From contig JAWKPC010000022.1 in the NCBI GenBank assembly GCA_041390865.1, forward strand, positions 1 to 64,000: DNA of 64,000 nt, given 5' to 3'. Of this stretch, positions 33,928-42,000 are shown one piece after another. Numbering within the stretch: the stretch's first letter is position 1; each line of letters begins with the position of its first letter. A program made the position numbers and the translations under genes. Below the pieces are notes generated by a model. The model did no database searches and had not been told where the DNA came from. It worked only from the letters and a program-made list of their open reading frames with translations. Origin of the DNA: JAUIIK01 sp041390865 (GTDB lineage: Bacteria; Chloroflexota; Chloroflexia; Thermomicrobiales; CFX8).

Positions 33928-34913
33928 GCCTGTATCCCAAACAGCTCCATCGCGTTGCCGCCGAGCATCATCGCTTTCTCCGACTCCGGGACGTCCATGC
34001 CGCGTATGACATCGGCGCACTGATCCAGCGACCCTATCTGATGCGGGTGATCGCTGGCCACAAGAATACGGTCCGGGCCGGCGATCTCATAGGTCAGCGG
34101 CGTGCCGATCCTGCCGTATGGAACGGTATCGTAATAGAACCGCCGCAGATAGTGGTCGAGCGGGTGCTCGAGTCTCCCCATCAGCTCGGGGTAGATCTCC
34201 ATGCCTCGCCCGACGCGTTCCGCCAGCATCGGCAGTGCCCCGGCGAGCTGTCCCATGATGAACGTCAGGTTCGGGAATCGGTCGAGGGTGCCGGTCAGAA
34301 TCAGGCGGGTTGACGCTACGGTCATCTCGATCGGGAAACCCAGGACGGCCACGAGCCGCATATCGTCGGTCAGGTTATCGATCGAAGGCGGCGCGATCGG
34401 GTGGACGAGCAGGGCTGCCCCGAGATCTTCGGCGGCTTCGTAGATCGGGAAGAAGCGCTGGTCGTCCAGAGGGTAGCCGTTGAGATTGCTGAAGATCATC
34501 GCTCCGACGAGGCCGAGATCCCGGACTGCGCGTTCCAGCTCTCGGGCCGCCGCCTCGGGCGACTGGGTCGGCAGCGTCGCGAAGGCGCGAAAGCGGTCCG
34601 GATGGTCGCGACAGACATCGGCCAGCCCGTCGTTGGTCAGTTGCGCCAGTTCAATGCCGCGTTCCGGCTCTTCGCCGTGGACGCCGGGGACGGTCAGGGA
34701 GAGCACCTGCATATCGACGCCGGCCCGGTCCATATCGGCGATGCGCTTCGCTGGATTGGTGTGGGCCTCGTCGATGACGCTGTAGTCTCCGGAATAGTGG
34801 ATCCTTCGCTCTCCATCGGCCCCGACGCTCAGTGACGCCGCCCTCGAACGCTCCTCGATGCCGCTGAGAAACGGCTCAGGGTAAAAGTGGTTGTGAACGT
34901 CAATCACCCTCAT
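33924..34913 (-). CDS. Amidohydrolase, ACMSD-like
   Basis: A 329-residue metal-dependent amidohydrolase of the aminocarboxymuconate-semialdehyde decarboxylase type. The metal site is seen as HNHFYP at residues 7-12, H in ALLVHPIAP and D in LVASDHPHQIGS. The RIADMDRAGVDMQVLSLTVP and DHPDRFRAFATLPTQSPE blocks are typical. The usual H near the GQLAGALP segment is replaced by Q, so activity should be checked. The gene overlaps the chorismate mutase-like gene. Substrate likely an aromatic ring acid or ring-opened product. Confidence 0.85.
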   Translation of the reverse strand: MRVIDVHNHFYPEPFLSGIEERSRAASLSVGADGERRIHYSGDYSVIDEAHTNPAKRIADMDRAGVDMQVLSLTVPGVHGEEPERGIELAQLTNDGLADVCRDHPDRFRAFATLPTQSPEAAARELERAVRDLGLVGAMIFSNLNGYPLDDQRFFPIYEAAEDLGAALLVHPIAPPSIDNLTDDMRLVAVLGFPIEMTVASTRLILTGTLDRFPNLTFIMGQLAGALPMLAERVGRGMEIYPELMGRLEHPLDHYLRRFYYDTVPYGRIGTPLTYEIAGPDRILVASDHPHQIGSLDQCADVIRGMDVPESEKAMMLGGNAMELFGIQA

Positions 34914-35300
34914 GTGTTTTCCTCGTCCCTGTTGCGATATTCAGCGTACGTCGCTCGTGACTGCGGCAAACGTGCTGCAAATCAGGCGTCGCGGGTGCCG
35001 TCGAGCAGCTGGTCGAGATCATCGATCGCGCGCCATTTGGCATCTTCGCCGGTATGGCCGGAACGATCAAGGGGGACGTGAGGGGCTCATGGCCGATCGC
35101 CGACGCGCAACCCTGTGGAGGGTAGCAGCTCCCAGATGAGTTAGAGGACGGTGACGGGCCGGTTATCATAATTAGGTAGCGGACCAACGCCAGATTCGGA
35201 CTCGACGACTCAAACGTTGAGCGGAGGATGGAGAAGCAGGGAAAAACCGCCGGGGGCTATCTCCAGCGGTTCCATCTCTACCGATGCTCCAGGCGCTGAT
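34914..35300. other. Intergenic region with possible short coding remnant
   Basis: About 390 bases. On the minus strand a short frame ending at 34982 reads RSGHTGEDAKWRAIDDLDQL, which looks like the natural C-terminus of a protein but has no start before an upstream stop. It may be a gene remnant or an indel-damaged small gene. Nothing else recognised. Confidence 0.35.
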
Positions 35301-35843
35301 TTACGAGACGCAGAGGACCCAGGTTTCGATCAACGGATTTGATGTTCCAGGTCCCCCAACGATCTGGCCATCAACGACATAAGAACCCAGCCAGCCAGTT
35401 GGAGGTGATCCGATGAGACCGCCCCCTGAGAGTTTGAAGCTGCTAGCGAAGAACTCTCCGCCGTCGGAGGTGAGGCGGCTACCGCCATTGATCGCCGTCT
35501 CCCCGGGAAGGCAGTCGACCTGGTCGGTTCCCAGGATAAACACGGTGCTGGGGTCGGTCGTAACGGTTCTCACCGTGTAGGTCAGGGTCATTGCTGGGTC
35601 GCCAGCGCCAAGATCAACCGGCGTCTCGTAGGCGGTGCAGTTGGCCGGGTCCTCGACATGCCGCATCGCCCCGGTGTATCGGCTGACGCAGACGTGGACG
35701 ACGCTGTCGTCCTCATGCGTCGCGCCGACCTGGCCGGTGGCGAAGAGCGCCATGATGAACCCGGCCGAGATGAGCAGGGCTCCCAGCGCAAGGCCAACCA
35801 CGAATGCTCGCGGATTCGACATTGCCAAGCGGGCGGTTTTCAT
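35301..35843 (-). CDS. Secreted CVxxYTG-family protein A
   Basis: About 180 residues, starting at ATG 35843 with GAAAGG 8 bases upstream. An N-terminal membrane helix (NPRAFVVGLALGALLISAGF) is followed by the family motif VCVSRYTGAMRHVEDPANCT, in which two Cys frame YTG. A second beta-rich part contains DCLPGETAINGGSRLTSDGG, the VECPxGYxVIGGG-like segment shared with the copies at 48.8 and 57.1 kb (here DCLPGETAINGG), and the protein ends WVLCVS. It is likely exported and membrane-anchored by its N-terminus. Function unknown; Cys pairs probably form disulfides. Confidence 0.7.
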   Translation of the reverse strand: MKTARLAMSNPRAFVVGLALGALLISAGFIMALFATGQVGATHEDDSVVHVCVSRYTGAMRHVEDPANCTAYETPVDLGAGDPAMTLTYTVRTVTTDPSTVFILGTDQVDCLPGETAINGGSRLTSDGGEFFASSFKLSGGGLIGSPPTGWLGSYVVDGQIVGGPGTSNPLIETWVLCVS

Positions 35844-35979
35844 TCGCCGTGCCTTTCGGTGCAATCGGTTGTTTCGCTCCCTGCATTCTAGCCTGTTGTG
35901 CGTTGATGGGAGTCATGGTTGACACCGGCGTTAAGGCCGGAGAGGATGAACGTAGGTAGAACAATTGAAAGGAGCCGGA

Positions 35980-36378
35980 ATGACAGCGAGTGGGGATATC
36001 GTGCGTGGCATTTACGAGGCGATCGCGGCCGGTGACGTCCCGGCGGTGCTTGCTCCGTTCGATGACAACATACACTGGGTCGAGGCGGAGAACTCGTTCT
36101 GCGCTGGAGGCAACCCGCATGTCGGGCCGGACAACGTCGTTTCTGGCGTGTTTGCGCCACACCTGGAAGGTGTCGAGGGGTTCGCGGCGACACCGCACAA
36201 CTTTGTCGACGGTGAGGATGCCGTGGCCGTTGAGGGCCGCTACACCGGGACGGTCAAGGCGACCGGCAAGCCACTCGACGCCCAGTTCGCCCACTTCTGG
36301 AAGCTGAAGGACGGCAAGGTCGTCGGGTTCCAACAGTACACCGACACTAAGCAGTGGGCGGATGTGCTCCCCGTGTAG
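35980..36378 (+). CDS. SnoaL-like / NTF2-fold protein
   Basis: A 132-residue protein, ATG 35980 with AAAGGAG 5-6 bases upstream. IVRGIYEAIAAGDVPAVLAP followed by FDDNIHWVEAENSFCAGG is the standard SnoaL-like/ketosteroid-isomerase-like opening, and HFWKLKDGKVVGFQQYTDTK the closing strands. Similar stress- or isomerase-associated proteins are common singletons. It is unrelated in detail to the SnoaL-like protein at 11263. A terminator lies 163 bases downstream. Confidence 0.85.
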   Translation: MTASGDIVRGIYEAIAAGDVPAVLAPFDDNIHWVEAENSFCAGGNPHVGPDNVVSGVFAPHLEGVEGFAATPHNFVDGEDAVAVEGRYTGTVKATGKPLDAQFAHFWKLKDGKVVGFQQYTDTKQWADVLPV

Positions 36379-36541
36379 AGCCGGAGCCGGTGGACGCTGG
36401 CGGTGCGATGGCGCTGGCGGAGCTGGATCGCTACGACTTACCGAACCGGGCGCTGGTACTGGTGGCGGCGCGGCGCAGAATGATGGCAAGAAGGGCGCTG
36501 ACCGGGGCATCGACGGGTTGTTGCCGTTCCTACATAACAGT

Positions 36542-36573
36542 GACCCCTCCGGACGCCGTCCGGAGGGGTCTTT
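36542..36573. terminator. Bidirectional hairpin terminator
   Basis: 13-bp perfect stem (GACCCCTCCGGAC with complement, 3-base loop) followed by TTTG on the plus strand. It lies between the SnoaL-like gene (+) and the lipoprotein gene (-) that converge on it. Confidence 0.8.
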
Positions 36574-36611
36574 GATGGAGTTCTTCAGTTCATCAGGATG
36601 TTAAGTGTTCG

Positions 36612-37574
36612 TTAGCTGGCGAACTCATCCGTGAGATCGATCATGACGTTGTTCCCTGTGGCGTCGTTCTCGACGACGAGCATCAGTTCGTCGACGTCTT
36701 CAGGAATCTCGAACCCGACCTTGCCGGTCGCTTCGCTGTTTGACTCGATCCGGGCCGCGGCGATGCCGTCGCCCTCGAAGAGCAGGACTGCATTCGCTCG
36801 CAGGTCGACGCCGTACTGTTCGCCGTCACCCGTCTCCAGGTAGACGCCGCCCAGGGCGCTCAGCAGCGACAGAGGGTCGCCGCCGGTGTTCTCGATCGTC
36901 ATCGTCAGCGCGACGAACTGGTGATCGCTTCCCGGCTCGAGGACGCCCGGGACGCCGATAATCGTTTCGACTCCTTCAACGGTAATCGTGAAGCCTTCGA
37001 CGTCGACAGGATCGCCGATGCCGGCCGTATCTTCCGATGAGCCGCTCTCGGTCGCCGACGCATCGTCGTCAGCTTCCGTGGACGTAGCGTCGTCATCGGT
37101 TTCAGTCGAGGTACCCATTTCCGAGTCTTCCTCGGTTGAAGTGCCCATCGCCGAATCTTCCTCGGTGGCGGTGCCCGTCATGTCGCTGTCATCTTCTTCG
37201 GTCGCGGTACCGGTCATATCATCGTCCGACTCCGTTGAGGTGCCCATTGCCGAGTCTTCCTCGGTCGCGGTGCCGGTCATGCCGCTATCGGTTTCGGTCG
37301 ATGTACCGTTGTCCGAGTCTTCTTCAGTGCCGGTCATTTCCATGTCGGCTTCGGTGGCCACTGTACCTTCGTCGACCATGGTTTCGGTGCCTTCGCCAGT
37401 ACCGTCCGTCACCGTCATCTCGATTGTGGGTGAGGCGTCGACATCGTCGATGACGTCGGTATCGTCGTCATCATCATCGCCACAGGCAGCATGAGAAGCA
37501 TGCCGGCCAGGATGAGTACGCCGAAGGTTCTCAACCCCATCGGCTAACGGATTCTTCAATCTATTCAGATCCAT
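36612..37574 (-). CDS. Lipoprotein with acidic Ser/Thr repeat linker and DUF4352-like domain
   Basis: About 320 codons. The start at 37574 has AGAAAGGA as ribosome binding site. The signal peptide is hidden by two compensating indels: between about 37530 and 37495 another frame reads LRTFGVLILAGMLLM and the original frame resumes at AACGDDDDDD, giving a lipobox ending AAC-G. Residues about 45-190 are low-complexity Thr/Glu/Asp/Ser/Met, with repeats such as MTGTATEEDSAMGTSTE. The C-terminal 125 residues (VEGFTITVEGVETIIGVPGV, VALTMTIENTGGDPLSLLSA) match DUF4352-type immunoglobulin-like domains found on lipoproteins. Likely a surface protein on a flexible acidic stalk. Confidence 0.75.
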   Translation of the reverse strand: MDLNRLKNPLADGVENLRRTHPGRHASHAACGDDDDDDTDVIDDVDASPTIEMTVTDGTGEGTETMVDEGTVATEADMEMTGTEEDSDNGTSTETDSGMTGTATEEDSAMGTSTESDDDMTGTATEEDDSDMTGTATEEDSAMGTSTEEDSEMGTSTETDDDATSTEADDDASATESGSSEDTAGIGDPVDVEGFTITVEGVETIIGVPGVLEPGSDHQFVALTMTIENTGGDPLSLLSALGGVYLETGDGEQYGVDLRANAVLLFEGDGIAAARIESNSEATGKVGFEIPEDVDELMLVVENDATGNNVMIDLTDEFAS

Positions 37575-37785
37575 TCTTTATCCTTTCTGATTTAGCTGCG
37601 TTGCCGGTCAACAATCGGAAAACATGAGATCAGCCCGGCACCGCATATCTGAATTTGGAGCTTAAAGGCAGAGGTCTATTACGAAGATATAGGGACACAC
37701 TGAATCGGCACAAAGCGATACACATAGATCGCGCGCCGTCGATCATCCTCAGCGATCGGGTTGCCGACGGTAGCCAGTGCTGGCC

Positions 37786-37978
37786 ATGTACATGGGGATC
37801 TGCCCATCTTGTGGCAAATCAGGAGCGCCCATCTTCCGGTCACGAGTGGAGGGGAGCGCTGCCCGCAGCCTTGGCGTTATGTCCGGAAGTCTCCCGCCGA
37901 CGCCGGGCCAGAATTGCCTATGAAGGGACAATCCCGTACCGGATACGGCCTCTCGACCTATTGCAAGGCTTCCAGTAG
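37786..37978 (+). pseudogene. Possible small zinc-ribbon gene remnant
   Basis: A frame opens at ATG 37786 with GICPSCGKSGAPIFRSRVEG, a CxxC knuckle. After about 25 codons a better continuation lies in another frame, RRRRARIAYEGTIPYRIRPL, ending at 37978. The pattern resembles small CPxCG proteins with one or two indels, but there is no ribosome binding site and the second zinc knuckle is not seen. Weak call; the rest of 37575-38071 shows nothing. Confidence 0.25.
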
Positions 37979-38071
37979 GAAGAGGACAGCGGACTTCCGC
38001 GACCGAGCATAGCGATTGGCTTGATATCGCCGGGAGTAGGTTATTCTGAGTGCATCGGGAAAGGATGCAAG

Positions 38072-38780
38072 ATGGATATCGGCCGGGCCTTCAGCTTGTA
38101 TTCGACGACGAGGATTGGATGAAGAAGATCCTGATCGGCGGGCTGTTCTATCTGGGAACATTCCTCGTCCCGATCGCGGATGGCTCGCCTCGTTCGTTAT
38201 CTACGGGTACATGCTCGAGATTCTCAGGCGCGTCTACTTCGGGCGCACCGACGTGCTGCCGGAGTGGGACGACATCGGTGGCTATTTCGTTCAGGGTTTC
38301 GTTGTCTCGGTCGGGCTATTTATCTGGTTGTTGCCGCCCATCCTGTTGATCGGCTGTGTTGGTGGCGGGATCGCCATTGCCGGGAACTCCAGCGGCAATG
38401 ATGGACTGGCGGTCTTCTCCGGACTATTCGCGTTCGGGACGATCAGCGTGATGGTTTTGCTAACGCTTATCTGGTCGGTCGCGTTCCTGCCGATCATCGG
38501 CGGGCGGTATGCCGTCGAACAGCGCTTCGGCGCCATGTTCGAGTTCAGCGAGATCTTCGCCGAGGTCGGCCGGGCGGGCGTTGGAGCCCTGCTCGTCCTC
38601 CTTCTCACGGTCATCATCGCGAGCTTTGTCGGAAATCTGGGTTTCGTCGCCTGTCTGATCGGCGTTGTCTTCACGAGCTTCTACGCGAACGTCGTTATGG
38701 CGCACGGCGCCGGACAGGTCTACCGCCGTGCGCGCGGACTAGGGCCCGATATGGCATCGAGCCAATCGCCGGCGTTCTAG
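38072..38780 (+). CDS. DUF4013 membrane protein, first copy (frameshifted)
   Basis: Starts at ATG 38072 (MDIGRAFSL), with GAAAGGATGCAAG before it. It shifts frame near 38096 (to VFDDEDWMKKILIGGLFYLG) and again near 38180 (to ASFVIYGYMLEILRRVYFGR), and ends at 38780. Corrected, it gives about 235 residues. The order, a short cytoplasmic start, two helices, the LPEWDDIGGYFVQGF loop, then three to four more helices and a C-terminal HGAGQVYRRAR, is that of the DUF4013 family of unknown function. It is a tandem paralogue of the next gene. Confidence 0.78.
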
Positions 38781-38807
38781 TCCGGCGCACCTGGAAGAGG
38801 GCACGCG

Positions 38808-39502
38808 ATGGATCTGGGCCGGGCATTCAGCTATGTCTTCGAAGACGCCGAGTGGGTGAAGAAAATCCTGATCGGCGGCCTGATCTCGATCATCCCGCTC
38901 ATCGGGAGTTTCGTCGTCTACGGTTACATGATCGAGATCGCGCGGCGGGTCTTCGAGAGTCCGGAAATCGGGGAGTTGCCGGAGTGGGACGACTTCGGCG
39001 GTTATCTGTCGCGCGGGTTCTATTCTGGCTCAGGCTCGCGATCTGGGTTCTCCCGTTCGTTCTGTTGTTCGCATGTGGAGTGTTGTTGGCGATTCTGTTT
39101 GGAGTTGCCGCCGGCGAGGAGGCGTTCGTCGGCATTTCGGTGTTCTTCTTCTACCTCGTGATGATGCCGGCTATCCTACTCCTGTCACTGGCCGCAGGGC
39201 TGGCGATCCCGGTGTTGCTGGGCCGGTTCGCGATCCACGGCCGGTTCGGGGCGATGTTCGAGTTTGGCGAGATCATTACCGAAGTCCGTCGGGTCGGACC
39301 GGTGCCATTGCTGCTGGTTGTTGTCACTTACCTTGTGGCCGGTTCGCTCGGGCAGATCAGAATTCTTCTCTGCTTTATCGGCGTCATCTTTACCGGTTTC
39401 TACGGGAATCTGGCGATCGGTCATGCCGCGGGACAGATTTATCGGTTGGCAAGGTACGGCAAGCCGGTAGACGCGCCGGCGCCTGCCTCAGCCGGCCACT
39501 AG
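38808..39502 (+). CDS. DUF4013 membrane protein, second copy (frameshifted)
   Basis: Paralogue of the preceding gene, 28 bases downstream: MDLGRAFSYVFEDAEWVKKI against the first copy's start, and LPEWDDFGGYLSRGF against LPEWDDIGGYFVQGF. Near 39020 the frame shifts and continues RLAIWVLPFVLLFACGVLLA to the end (GHAAGQIYRLARYGKP). About 230 residues with six or so membrane helices after correction. The acidic residue pair in EWDD is conserved in both copies. Probably co-transcribed with copy one. Function unknown. Confidence 0.8.
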
Positions 39503-39508
39503 GAGAGC

Positions 39509-41074
39509 ATGATGTACCAGGCGAATCTGTCAGTGATCAACGGAAACGTTCGAACGCTGGATGGCGGCCTTCCCTCGGCGGAGGCGGTCTTCGTTCGGGA
39601 CGGCAGGATCGTCCATGTCGGTACGAACGAAGACGTGCGATCGATCGCCGGCGACGCGCCGGTCTTCGATGCCGCCGGGCGAACGGTGGTCCCTGGATTC
39701 GTCGACGGCCACGCCCATCTCGAGATGACCTGCCTGGCGCTCACCCGCAGTCTCTCCTGCACCGTCCCTCCATTCGAGAGCCTGGCTATGATCGCCGACG
39801 AGCTCGGAAATGTCGCCGAGCGGACACCGCCCGGGGAATGGATTGTCGGCCGCTCGAGCTTCGGGTTGCAGCTCCGGGTGCCGGAGGAGCGGCTCTTCAC
39901 CCGTCACGATCTGGACGCGGTCAGCCGTCAGCACCCGATCGTCGTCTACTCCAGTATCCACGTCGGAATGCTCAACACGCTCGCGTTGCAGGAACTGGGT
40001 CTCTGGGGCTCGGATAGGGAGCCCGATATGGGCATCATCGTCCATCGCGATGCCGATGGCACGCCCACCGGTGTCGTGACCGAGATGTGGGACATGCTGC
40101 CGCCGTTCGAGGCGGATGAGGTCGAAGATGCCCTGCGCCAGAAGGCGAAGGAGCTGTTCGTTGCCAACGGCGTCACAACGATCCACAACCTTCCCTTCTC
40201 CAGGCATGACCTCCTCGCCGTTCAGAATCTCCAGGAGGCTGGCGAACTCCCGTTGCGTTTGCGCTACTTCGTTCATGCCGGGCGACATATGGAGCTGGCA
40301 GAGCTGAACGCGCTCGGCATCAAGCCGGGATTCGGCGACGAACTGCTGGCGTATGGCGGGGTCAAAGCCTTCGTCGACGGCTGCTGCCACGATGGCTATG
40401 GGAACCGGCTCTGGGACGCCAAATGGACGCGCGCCGAGCTCTTCGATTTCGTCTCGGAGGTTCACGGGGCCGGCCATCAGCTCTGGATGCACATCAACAG
40501 CCAGTTTTCGATCGACATGGCTCTCGATGCCTACGAGCATGCGTTGAACGAGCAACCACGTCCGCACCGGCATCGGCTGGAGCACAGCGGCGACTTCATC
40601 GATTGCCAGCCGTTCATCGAACGGTTCAAGCGGCTCGGTATCGGCGTCGTTACGACGCCGCAGTTCATCTACAGCCAGGGCGACACCATGGGAAACCGCT
40701 ATCCCCGCCCGTTTCAGCTTCGCAGCCTGGTCGAATCGGGGATCGAGGTCATCGGGTCGAGCGATTCCACCGGGACGGTGCCGGATGGCATCACCCCGAT
40801 GTTCAACATCGCTTGCGCCGTCACTCGCCGTACCCAGAAGGGGAACATTTATCTCCCCGAGGAAGCGGTTTCGGTCGAGGACGCGTTCCGAATGTTCACG
40901 ATCTGGCCGGCCCGCTGGGCATTCGAAGATCATCTCAAAGGTACGATCTCGCCCGGCAAGCTGGCTGATTTCGCCGTCCTCTCGTCCGACCCGTTCACCG
41001 CCGAGCCGGAAGCGATCTTCGATATCAGCGTCGATGCCACGATTCTCGGCGGTGAGATCGTCCATCAACGCTAA
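39509..41074 (+). CDS. Amidohydrolase family 3 (YtcJ-like)
   Basis: A complete 521-residue protein. It has the amidohydrolase fold with a bilobed N-terminal beta-sandwich (NGNVRTLDGGLPSAEAVFVR), metal-binding VDGHAHLEMT at about residues 67-76, HRLEHSGDFID with two His, and the final D in EVIGSSDSTGTVPDG. Late segments (FTIWPARWAFEDHLKGTISP then GKLADFAVLSSDPF) are diagnostic. YtcJ-like proteins are N-substituted formamide deformylases or related hydrolases; substrate unknown. Two tandem ATGs (39509, 39512) follow GGAGAGC and either may be used. The gene lies 6 bases after DUF4013 copy two. Confidence 0.9.
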   Translation: MMYQANLSVINGNVRTLDGGLPSAEAVFVRDGRIVHVGTNEDVRSIAGDAPVFDAAGRTVVPGFVDGHAHLEMTCLALTRSLSCTVPPFESLAMIADELGNVAERTPPGEWIVGRSSFGLQLRVPEERLFTRHDLDAVSRQHPIVVYSSIHVGMLNTLALQELGLWGSDREPDMGIIVHRDADGTPTGVVTEMWDMLPPFEADEVEDALRQKAKELFVANGVTTIHNLPFSRHDLLAVQNLQEAGELPLRLRYFVHAGRHMELAELNALGIKPGFGDELLAYGGVKAFVDGCCHDGYGNRLWDAKWTRAELFDFVSEVHGAGHQLWMHINSQFSIDMALDAYEHALNEQPRPHRHRLEHSGDFIDCQPFIERFKRLGIGVVTTPQFIYSQGDTMGNRYPRPFQLRSLVESGIEVIGSSDSTGTVPDGITPMFNIACAVTRRTQKGNIYLPEEAVSVEDAFRMFTIWPARWAFEDHLKGTISPGKLADFAVLSSDPFTAEPEAIFDISVDATILGGEIVHQR

Positions 41075-41241
41075 CGGCTTGCTCTCGACGCTTCGGTGAT
41101 CCTCTGGTCAACCTGACACAACTCTGCAATGTGCCGCCCGACTTCTCGCATGCGGACGTAACGGGCCTGGGAATACGCTGCGCTCGAGAGCAGTGAGCGG
41201 CGAGTTGCCGATATTCTCCTGGCATTCGAAGGGGGATCTCC

Positions 41242-41994
41242 ATGTCCGCCGATCTCGTCGTATCCGGAGTGAACCTTGGCCGCACCTACGGAGGGAGGTC
41301 GGGAGCGGCGGCGGTATGCGCTCTCGATGGAGTGGACATCTCCGTCGCCGCCGGTGAGTTGACCGCGATCATGGGGCCGAGCGGATGTGGAAAGTCCACG
41401 CTGTTGAACATCCTCGGAGGACTCGATCGACCGACCAGCGGTGAACTCTACCTGGGAGGCAGGCGCGTCGATAACCTGTCCGAGTCGGAGTGGGCTGTCC
41501 TGCGACGGAATCAGATCGGCTTCGTCTTCCAGTTCTTCAACCTGATCGGAAATCTGACGGCCGCCGGGAACATCGAACTGCCCGCGCTGCTGGCCGGCAT
41601 ACCGTCGCGCAGGGCGCGCCAGCGTGCAACGGGACTCCTCCAGCAGCTCGGCATCGCCGATCAGGCAGACAAGCTCCCGTCCGAGCTCTCCGGCGGCCAG
41701 CGGCAGCGTGTCGCGCTCGCTCGCGCGCTCGTCAACGAACCGTCCCTGTTGCTCGCCGACGAACCGACCGGGAATCTGGATTCCGGCAGCGCTGCCGATG
41801 TCCTCGACCTCATTCGCACGATCCATGCTCAGGGGCGGACGATCATCATGGTGACCCACGATCCAAAGGTGGCAGCGATCGCCGACCGCCTGATCATGAT
41901 GCAGGACGGCCAGATCATCTCCGACGACGTCCCGGCTCGACCGTTGGAGCCGGGACGCCTCCGGCCGGTTGTCGAAGCGCAGGCGGAGGGGTAG
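41242..41994 (+). CDS. ABC transporter ATP-binding protein (MacB/LolD type)
   Basis: A 250-residue ATPase with Walker A GPSGCGKST, Q-loop in QFFNLIGNL, signature LSGGQRQRVALARAL, Walker B LLLADEPTGNLD and switch H in MVTHDPK. The type is the LolD/MacB/FtsE-like family that works with FtsX-type permeases in extrusion or mechanotransmission. The permease gene begins 7 bases downstream, so it is an operon. The ATG follows GGGGGATCTCC. Confidence 0.93.
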   Translation: MSADLVVSGVNLGRTYGGRSGAAAVCALDGVDISVAAGELTAIMGPSGCGKSTLLNILGGLDRPTSGELYLGGRRVDNLSESEWAVLRRNQIGFVFQFFNLIGNLTAAGNIELPALLAGIPSRRARQRATGLLQQLGIADQADKLPSELSGGQRQRVALARALVNEPSLLLADEPTGNLDSGSAADVLDLIRTIHAQGRTIIMVTHDPKVAAIADRLIMMQDGQIISDDVPARPLEPGRLRPVVEAQAEG

Positions 41995-42000
41995 GCCGCC

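Noticed and set aside
39530..41068. A 512-codon minus-strand frame opposite the YtcJ-like gene
   Set aside because: Mirror frame of a highly conserved amidohydrolase; composition unlike a protein.
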